64,000 bases of DNA. Origin: Platynereis dumerilii (taxonomy: Eukaryota > Annelida > Polychaeta > Phyllodocida > Nereididae). Location: the NCBI GenBank assembly GCA_026936325.1, contig JAPTHN010000011.1, positions 31,964,629 through 32,028,628 on the forward strand. Reading direction: 5' to 3'. This document shows, one piece after another, positions 57,307 to 64,000 of this stretch (position 1 is the first letter of the stretch; every line of letters starts with the position of its first letter). Position numbers and translations under genes: made by a program. The notes beneath the pieces were generated by a model. It was not told where the DNA came from. It was given only the letters and a program-made list of their open reading frames with translations, and made no database searches.

Positions 57307-60282
57307 TCACTTGTGGCATAACTTCTTCACTTTGCCTCTGAACTGTCTGCTGGACAAGACAAAGGTAACAGGAAATGTAATTGGCACCATTGTCAATTGA
57401 AAAATCATAATAGCCACTGGAACGATATTATGATTGATGTCAACTACCTCCACAACCATTTTTAGGCCAAATGAGAAAATCATGATTAGGTTGTATAGAG
57501 TGAGGCGGGCTAGAATAAGTTTGTCAGTGTCTCTTTTTTTCCTGCCAGAGGCTTTACGACTCTGCCTCAAGTGCAGGGAAAGAGCCACATTCAGAGCAGT
57601 CATAATTAAACATATCAAACCATGAACAGTTAAAAAAAGTGATTTCTCCACCAAGTTAAGTTTTGTTATGCAAAGTGTGCTTGGGGTATCACCTATCCCG
57701 CTCTTCTGCATTATGCCTATAATCGTAGACATCACAGACACCTGCAAGACTGTGTACTGTTTATTGCAATATTTATTTGCACTCAAAGACTTCATTGTTC
57801 GATATGTCTCAAAGTACACAAGAGTTGAGAGAAACGGACAGTACAAATGAAGCACAAACAAGACCTTGGCAATTAATTTGCATTTCAAAGTTAAGTTAAT
57901 ATCAAAAATCAAATCTTGAGAGCCAGATATCTCCTGGTGTTCAAAATGAAATACAGTCAGCCCCACAGCAATAAAGACACCAAACAAGTTGTTGTAGAAA
58001 ATTAAATTGAAGTATGAGACCCTTATGGACTGATATGAATGTTGCATTGAGAGAAGATTCATGAAAACCACAGCAACCAGGAGAACAGGGATAATCCAAG
58101 CATTACTAGGGTAATTAAAAGGGCATGTTTGTCGTCGATCGAAATGTTGACACTCCTTGACCATAATTTCTCTTTCTAAACAACACAGTTGTAAGTTGGT
58201 TGTGAAAAACTTAGTTATTTTCATCTTTAAAAAATCCTTTGAAACACTTTGAAGTCTTTTACTACTGAAGTGCAACTCCTGGAGTTTGTTTATTCCATGG
58301 AATAGTACAGCCGAAACATATATTAAATTTGTATTTGTCAAGTCAATAACCTTCAAATACTGGAGCTTGCAAAATGAGCAAAGTCCAACTTGATAAATCT
58401 GTGAATTTTTTAGTGAAATGCGTATCAATCTTGGAAAGTTAGAGAAGGAATCCTCAGTGATCCTGTCAATTGCCGTTTCTTCCAAGTATAAGTACTTCAA
58501 GTTTCTAAACTGCACCAGCCGCGAAGAGAAACTTTTCAGTGGATTATTGCCAACATCCAATTTAATGACATTCTGAGCTTTAAGTTTCTGTACATTCTCC
58601 ATATCTGATAAGTTGGAGTGGGAAATATCAACAAACCATGCAGATTGCAGCTTCATAGATTCAACTGAAAAGAGTGGTTTTAGTCGTATTATGGCTATCG
58701 ATGATCCACTGTGATCCAAGCTAATCGGATTGATGCATAGAATAGCCCTGCCCAAACAGGTGCAATGTTCCGGACATTTTCGTTCACAAACTGCTTCATC
58801 GTCTCCTGACACAGGGCAGTGCAGCACAACATCACATATTTCAGTTGGGTGAACACAAATGTTCTCTTTGGTACAGCGAAGCATTCTGTGGCATATCAGT
58901 GATGTACAATTCAATTCATCATCTCCCAAGGGGCACTCTGTAATTCCATTACAAAACAGTCTATATGGAATGCACCAATTTTGATTCTGACAGAAGTACT
59001 TGTCTTTGCAATAGAAGTTATCACACTGTTGTTTGAAATATTCACATTTTTGGAACTGCCAGGCCTCTCTGCATGGTACAATATTGCCATAATAATCCTT
59101 GTCATACACACAATCATATGTTTTAGGATAACAAATGGATGACCCAAATGGGCATATATAGTTTATGTAGTCAATACTGCTGTAATTGAAATATTCACTT
59201 TGAACAATGTTTTCCGCGCAAGTTACATTGCACTGTTGGTGCAGCATTGCATTAAGAGCATTAGAATCAGTTTTAATACATGATTGCTTCTGTATTTCTG
59301 TAACTAAAGGACTCCACAATTTATTATATTGCCAAAGATCAGGGCATTCTGCTTCATCTTCACCAAGTTCACAGTCAGGAATGAGGTCACATAGCCTTGA
59401 AATTGCAATACATGATCCATCCTGACAGTGAAAGTGAAGACCTGTTTGTTGTGCATCTGAACAATTATTGGTGCAGTTCAGCTCATCACTTTTGTCTGTG
59501 CACTGTGGTTTCGAATCACAAAAATATGTTTCCAGTACACATTCGCCATTATTGCAGGGTTGAAAGCCATCTTCGCAAGTTTTTTTTATTGGTATAGGAG
59601 CCTTCATGCACACTACACCAACATCTCCCAATTTATCCGAAAAAATTGGCAGCTGTGTTATCCTAGAAAAATAAGATTTGCTTACCTCAGAAATGCTCAT
59701 CGCTGAAGTATACACTATGGCAGAACTATTACCTGTCAAATAGACAATAAAATTGCTGCCATGAAATGAAATAGTGAGTTCTATTAGCATAATTACTTGG
59801 TACACGGGTTTTCCGTTGTTGCTAAAACCACTGATTTTTGTACACGTCGAATCAATAACTGCTTTGTCAATTTGCTTTTCCTTGATATACTCTATTCTTA
59901 GACACATGCTATGGCCCAATAGCCAACCCTTGTCACAGTAGTATTCCTTAGTGGTATCTCTACAATCGTCATTATTAAACTTGGCATCTCCAGATGTTGT
60001 AAAATATTTGCACAAGAAGGCAGCATTTTTGAATTGTCTTTGGCAGTCAATGTAAGTCCATGATCTGGTTGAGGGAATTGCAGCCAAACACTTATTACTG
60101 CTATTTTGTTCCATCACATTTTTACGTATGGTTGACAAGAGATACTGGTACTCCTCAGTGTGGACCATTCCAGAATTATTCAACGAGTATCTGTGAGACG
60201 CATTTAGTGCAAATTCGGCCATTTTGTGAGGAGTGTGTAACATGCTGAATGATCTCCAATTTTCATCATTCAATCTTCCTGA
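57307..60282 (-). CDS. Chimeric LDLa-LRR seven-helix receptor, last exon (GRL101/LGR-like)
   Basis: This is the terminal coding exon of a plasma-membrane receptor. It starts in phase 0 after an acceptor (tttctttttcag) with S-G-R-L, not with an ATG. Numbering from the L as 1, the domains are: the end of a C-type lectin domain (C62...C77...C88); four LDLa repeats at about 233-267, 271-310, 417-456 and 461-496; a cysteine-rich insert between the second and third; an LRR N-cap (500-513); about five LRRs (545-685); a C-cap; and seven helices (about 725-973). Cysteines 798 and 868 can form the usual extracellular disulfide. The D/E-R-Y position reads E-T-Y and N-P-x-x-Y is replaced by F-P-V-T-F, so coupling may be atypical. 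The family resembles snail GRL101 and relaxin-receptor relatives. The ligand is unknown. Confidence 0.9.
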   Translation of the reverse strand, partial: SGRLNDENWRSFSMLHTPHKMAEFALNASHRYSLNNSGMVHTEEYQYLLSTIRKNVMEQNSSNKCLAAIPSTRSWTYIDCQRQFKNAAFLCKYFTTSGDAKFNNDDCRDTTKEYYCDKGWLLGHSMCLRIEYIKEKQIDKAVIDSTCTKISGFSNNGKPVYQVIMLIELTISFHGSNFIVYLTGNSSAIVYTSAMSISEVSKSYFSRITQLPIFSDKLGDVGVVCMKAPIPIKKTCEDGFQPCNNGECVLETYFCDSKPQCTDKSDELNCTNNCSDAQQTGLHFHCQDGSCIAISRLCDLIPDCELGEDEAECPDLWQYNKLWSPLVTEIQKQSCIKTDSNALNAMLHQQCNVTCAENIVQSEYFNYSSIDYINYICPFGSSICYPKTYDCVYDKDYYGNIVPCREAWQFQKCEYFKQQCDNFYCKDKYFCQNQNWCIPYRLFCNGITECPLGDDELNCTSLICHRMLRCTKENICVHPTEICDVVLHCPVSGDDEAVCERKCPEHCTCLGRAILCINPISLDHSGSSIAIIRLKPLFSVESMKLQSAWFVDISHSNLSDMENVQKLKAQNVIKLDVGNNPLKSFSSRLVQFRNLKYLYLEETAIDRITEDSFSNFPRLIRISLKNSQIYQVGLCSFCKLQYLKVIDLTNTNLIYVSAVLFHGINKLQELHFSSKRLQSVSKDFLKMKITKFFTTNLQLCCLEREIMVKECQHFDRRQTCPFNYPSNAWIIPVLLVAVVFMNLLSMQHSYQSIRVSYFNLIFYNNLFGVFIAVGLTVFHFEHQEISGSQDLIFDINLTLKCKLIAKVLFVLHLYCPFLSTLVYFETYRTMKSLSANKYCNKQYTVLQVSVMSTIIGIMQKSGIGDTPSTLCITKLNLVEKSLFLTVHGLICLIMTALNVALSLHLRQSRKASGRKKRDTDKLILARLTLYNLIMIFSFGLKMVVEVVDINHNIVPVAIMIFQLTMVPITFPVTFVLSSRQFRGKVKKLCHK

Positions 60283-60355
60283 CTGAAAAAGAAATATTCA
60301 CATTTCATTTCCATTGAAGATGTGAACGAAACAAAACTGAATTGAAGTATCTTAA

Positions 60356-62000
60356 GGCCTATCTCAAAAATAATGAAGCCACAAGGCCGAATTGCATTGG
60401 GGGTCAGAAAATGTAGGAATGGATGTATATATAACAACTTTATATTACACTATTTCTTTGAATACATTCTTGTGCCAAAGTCCAGAAGATTTCATGACAA
60501 TATTACAAACGGTTGTCGAGATAATCTTAAAAGTACATTGAAAAATGTGAATTTTTCACTATTTTAGCGTGACATTTCATTTTTCTTCACTTGAATTATT
60601 TCAGGTGTATGAAATTTGACACATCTAGTTGTCATTTTCTTAATTTTCCTTTTATCTCTTTGTCCAAAGGCGTCATAAATTCATTGAATCAAGTATATTT
60701 ATATGCTTGTTTTGACATCATTGAATTCTTCATGTTCAAAGGTTGACTTCGAAAAATTGAGTCAAGTTTGAAGCTTCCTGATCTGGGATGTTGTAATTTC
60801 CCTTTTACAAGTGTCAGTTGAATCTTTTTGCCTTTTAAGATCTAGCATAATATCTACTTAGTTGTTTTGGAGCCTTCATGCTTGTGAAAAAATTATTTCA
60901 TGAAAAAATTCCAATGATTATGAGGGAAGGTGCATGTGTCGCACGCGTAACGCAAGGAGTACTTTCATGCGGTAAAAAGCTACGAAAGCTCTGATTTTAA
61001 CCTGGATTGGCTTGAAACATAGTAAATCTGTGTAGCATCAATAAACCATGAACTAATACACGTTGGTGACTGATAACTAGTGGTAAAATACAAAAATTAC
61101 TTTGTCGCACGCGTAACACTCACAAAAATATTGATCATATTCAATTTTTTTCCTGTAAATAATGGAGCCATGATACTAATATTACCTGTTGTGACAATTG
61201 CCACACTATTTTTGTATTTTGAATAGGTTTCATGACCTGGCCTATAATATAATGGCATATGTGAAGTTTTTTGAAAATTTGGGGCCAAATTGGCAATAAA
61301 GGCAATATCCAATTAAAAAATACCCTTTTCATTCGAAATGGTCAGACTTTTCCATCAGTTACAACTAATAATATCATATAAAATTGATTGTAAGCAAAAC
61401 AAGAACATTTTTTGCAAATTCATGCGACATCATTACTCAAAATCAGGATTTTATCTAAAAAAAGGACCAAAAATCATGCTTCTTTCATCTTTTGCTGAGT
61501 TAATTCTTACTTCAGTGGCACTTATTTGGTATGAATTTGAAGCCAACATCCAGACCCATAACATAGGACAGTTGAAATTGTTTTAAAAGAACACATATGT
61601 TTTTGAGGCAAATTTAATTACATTTTTGAAAATATATTGCTGAAAAATTATCAAAAATAGTGAGTTTCTCACAATATATTTGGTGTGTTGGAATGAAAAG
61701 TGCCATGAAGACTCTACACTACTTACCCGATGTCATCATATAAAGAAATTTGATTTCTTTTGATGATAAATTGACATTTAGTTTAGTTTTCTTTTGTAGA
61801 CATGGAAATAAAAACTTTTAAATATTTGGTACTATTCTGCTATCATCACTTAATTCCACTGGTTGGAACTCTATGGTAAATATATTTTCTGGAACTTAGA
61901 TATGTTCTTAACAAAACTGCATGGTCATTTGATAAAAAAATTCATTATAAAATTTTGATGGTCTTGTCACACTTTGGCTTCATTATTTTTGAGATAGGCC
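60356..62000. mobile_element. TTAA-flanked non-autonomous DNA element
   Basis: The ends ggcctatctcaaaaataatg and its exact complement (cattatttttgagataggcc) form a terminal inverted repeat of about 26 bases. TTAA stands on both sides (60352-60355 and 62001-62004). A TTAA target is used by piggyBac and Kolobok elements. The ends do not clearly favour either. No transposase is present. The word gtcgcacgcgtaac occurs twice inside (about 60938 and 61104). Confidence 0.72.
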
Positions 62001-62126
62001 TTAATGCACCCCTTAAAATGTTTTGAAGTACATCATAAACTTGTACAGAGCGGTGCGTCGCTGGTATTCTTTTATTGTGTTTGTTTGTGGCTACGACACG
62101 AAAAGACAACATTTGACAGTGCCTAC

Positions 62127-62313
62127 ACTCTAAAAAATTTCAGACAAAATTGGTTTTTTAGATTCAAAATGGTTTTTTGAAAAACCAAATTTCAATGCAA
62201 AAAACCAGCATGGATTTTTTTAAAAATCCATGTTGGTTTTGCATTGAAATTTGGTTTTTCAAAAAACCATTTTGAATCTAAAAAACCAATTTTGTCCCGA
62301 CATTTTTTAGAGT
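62127..62313. mobile_element. Near-perfect hairpin MITE in the intron
   Basis: The 187-bp sequence is almost wholly self-complementary. It starts actctaaaaaatttcag, ends cattttttagagt, and has arms of about 90 bases with very few mismatches around a short A/T centre near 62218. No clear target duplication was found. The small frame at 62192-62548 runs through it and is a shadow. Confidence 0.78.
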
Positions 62314-62638
62314 ATACTCTTTCAGAATGCACAGACCCGTTGGCTGGTGCCATTAAAAAGAGACACAACAGTTTTACTTCAAAAGTGTTGTCAAAAGTGT
62401 GGCTCATTACAGTAGACAAATGACAAGTGCAAGCTAAAGGAAAAGTACAGGTATATTTCTTGTTAAGTCTTATCCCAACCTCTGATAGGCTATTCTGTAA
62501 GACTCGTTCATCGACTGTGACTCCCATGTTATGATTTTTTGCTTTCAAATTTTACAGTGGGGAATTGCAGTTCTGTCTTAATGGATTCTTCCAGTGAGTG
62601 CCAATATAAGATAACCAATGACATAGTGTAGTACCTAC

Positions 62639-63997
62639 CTTTCCAAACTGCATCCCTAGATACATCAAGGAAGATGAGTGTAATAATTCAACAGCATCTA
62701 TTCGACTGTCATAGTCTATTGGGAGCTCAAAGGCGTCATCTCCATACCAGTCATACAAAACTGACCGCATCACTTCACTCCATTCTAGTCCATTTTCCAC
62801 CCACCATAGGTCACCCCCTCGTAGAGCACATACATCATTTGCTTCAAGCCAGTTTCCAGAAACATTAGCATGGATACTAAAACAGTTCTTTTCTCCTATA
62901 CTGTATTTACCATGCTTCAAACAGCTCAATTGTAAAGTTGCAGGAATAGGGGCTACAATATAACTATATAATGACATTGACTCAAAAATCGCATTGACGA
63001 TTATCCACATTGACAGTTGTTTCCCTCGTGTCTGGGAAGCATTGACCGTTATGGCCAAATGCTGTCCATAACTTTGCCAGACAAAAGGCATTTGCTCACG
63101 TCTGAACTCATAAGAGAAAACTTTATCAGAGTCATATGTTTTATCATAAATCGTAATCTCAAGAGTATCAAGGGACATCTTATCAGCTAGCTTTTGTTCA
63201 TATCTAGATTTTGCAATATACGCTGCCACCGAAAACTGATTGGGGTACTCCCTGAGATTACTCCATTTCTCAAAAAACGAAACACCAAATGCAAAAATGT
63301 TGCCTGTAACTTCCAATGAGAAGATAAAACATGGGCCATCAAATTTGGGTATGTTTTTCAAATTCTTAACTGGCAAAAGAGAATGAGTCTCGCAATCACT
63401 TCTTTTTGCATCTGCAGCTTCAACTGTAACCGTTAATACATGGTTAACAAAACGAACGTAGTCAACTTCAAACTGCTTGCTTCTGGATTCGAACTGGTAA
63501 TGAGGATATTCAATTATTTTGGTTCCCTCATCTGTGCTTGTCTTCTCTGGTTCTGCAAATTCAATGTCTAAGACCTGTACCCCACATAGATCTTTTGATT
63601 TTTCCTCCGAGCGTAAATTCACTGTGAATTTTAAGTCGTTAGGGCCCATTGACACTACACGCCACCGGCATGTTTGGTTAGCTTGCTCATACTCATTTGC
63701 AAGAATTTGCATAGACGTACACTTCAACCCAATTTGAAAAACTGCTATTCCATCTTCATTGCAAGTCACTTGATTGGCGTATTCCGCAAGACTCATAAAA
63801 GATCTGATATACAGATTAAAATTAAAGGGACTGAGGGAACATATCTTGCAAGGATTGACTACTCCTATACAACCTTTTACAGTAGATTGCTTGGAGAAAA
63901 GTATGCTACCTTTAGAATTCCACATGCCGTAGTTGTAAACTATTATATTAAGTTGAGTGTTAATTGATTTCATGGGATTATCTTTAAAAAGCATCAT
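62639..63997 (-). CDS. Receptor ectodomain exon: CUB-like segments and C-type lectin start
   Basis: An open frame of at least 453 codons runs from the window edge to the splice donor at 62639. Numbered from the first M in the window, about 93-195 and 202-320 look like diverged CUB domains (C-R-W-R-V at 110-114, paired cysteines, alternating beta-strand hydrophobics). Residues 359-453 begin a C-type lectin domain (C372, C390, W-W-V-E-N, Y-L-G-M) that finishes in the next exon. It is extracellular, with several N-glycosylation sequons. The leading ATG-ATG directly follows cag, so it may be just an exon start. The true 5' end and signal peptide lie beyond the window. Confidence 0.8.
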
Positions 63998-64000
63998 CTG

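Larger units (their letters stand above)
60283..62638 (-). other. Phase-0 intron of the receptor gene
   Basis: The donor is AAG|GTAGGT at 62639/62638 and the acceptor ttctttttcag ends at 60283. Both flanking frames are in phase 0, and the joined reading passes straight through the middle of the C-type lectin domain, which supports the splice. The intron holds two DNA elements (60356-62000 and 62127-62313). Confidence 0.82.

Noticed and set aside
61097-61586. Frames inside the receptor intron
   Set aside because: They lie in the TTAA-flanked non-autonomous element and overlap on both strands without recognisable motifs.

Overview
The window is AT-rich eukaryotic DNA with very little host coding sequence and many transposons, most likely from a marine invertebrate deuterostome. 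Three things point to an echinoderm or hemichordate: a CUB-like/C-type-lectin/LDLa/LRR/7TM receptor, a Gypsy retrotransposon with integrase upstream of reverse transcriptase (a type known from deuterostomes), and frequent taggcctat-like words. The species cannot be fixed from the sequence.

Region by region. Bases 1-5,000 hold a TTTGCA hexamer array next to a solo LTR with a 5-bp target duplication (581-1499), then block P1 of a duplicated non-coding segment. Bases 5,000-21,800 are three large inverted repeats (palindromes) placed back to back: 5024-9916, 10718-15128 and 15544-21760. The third has arms built of about 350-bp tandem units, each carrying two short palindromes that look like RFX X-box and M-box motifs. 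Bases 22,100-23,760 are a pile-up of a MITE fragment, a tRNA-derived SINE and a 5'-truncated LINE. Bases 24,800-34,600 are further copies (P2, P3) of the segment first seen at 2437-4515. They are riddled with MITEs whose target duplications are intact and whose empty sites can be read from the sister copies, plus a LINE fragment on the minus strand. Bases 36,000-44,300 hold a second duplicated segment (Q1, Q2 and a scrap), another MITE, a LINE with an open reverse transcriptase frame and a short coiled-coil ORF of unknown origin. At 44,377-44,875 one hAT-like MITE is nested in another, both with perfect 8-bp target duplications.

Bases 48,038-55,778 are a Gypsy-class LTR retrotransposon on the minus strand, with 153-bp LTRs that differ at one site. 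Its domain order is gag, protease, integrase, reverse transcriptase, RNase H, as in the Gmr1 group, and its capsid resembles the vertebrate SCAN domain. It is treated here as a recent fossil.

The only confident host gene lies at 57,307 to beyond 63,997 on the minus strand. It is a large chimeric receptor related to the GRL101/LGR family: CUB-like segments, a C-type lectin domain split by a phase-0 intron, four LDL-receptor class A repeats, leucine-rich repeats and a seven-helix membrane domain. Its 2.36-kb intron carries a TTAA-flanked DNA element and a near-perfect hairpin MITE. Its 5' end is outside the window. No rRNA, intact tRNA, CRISPR array or bacterial-type operon was seen.
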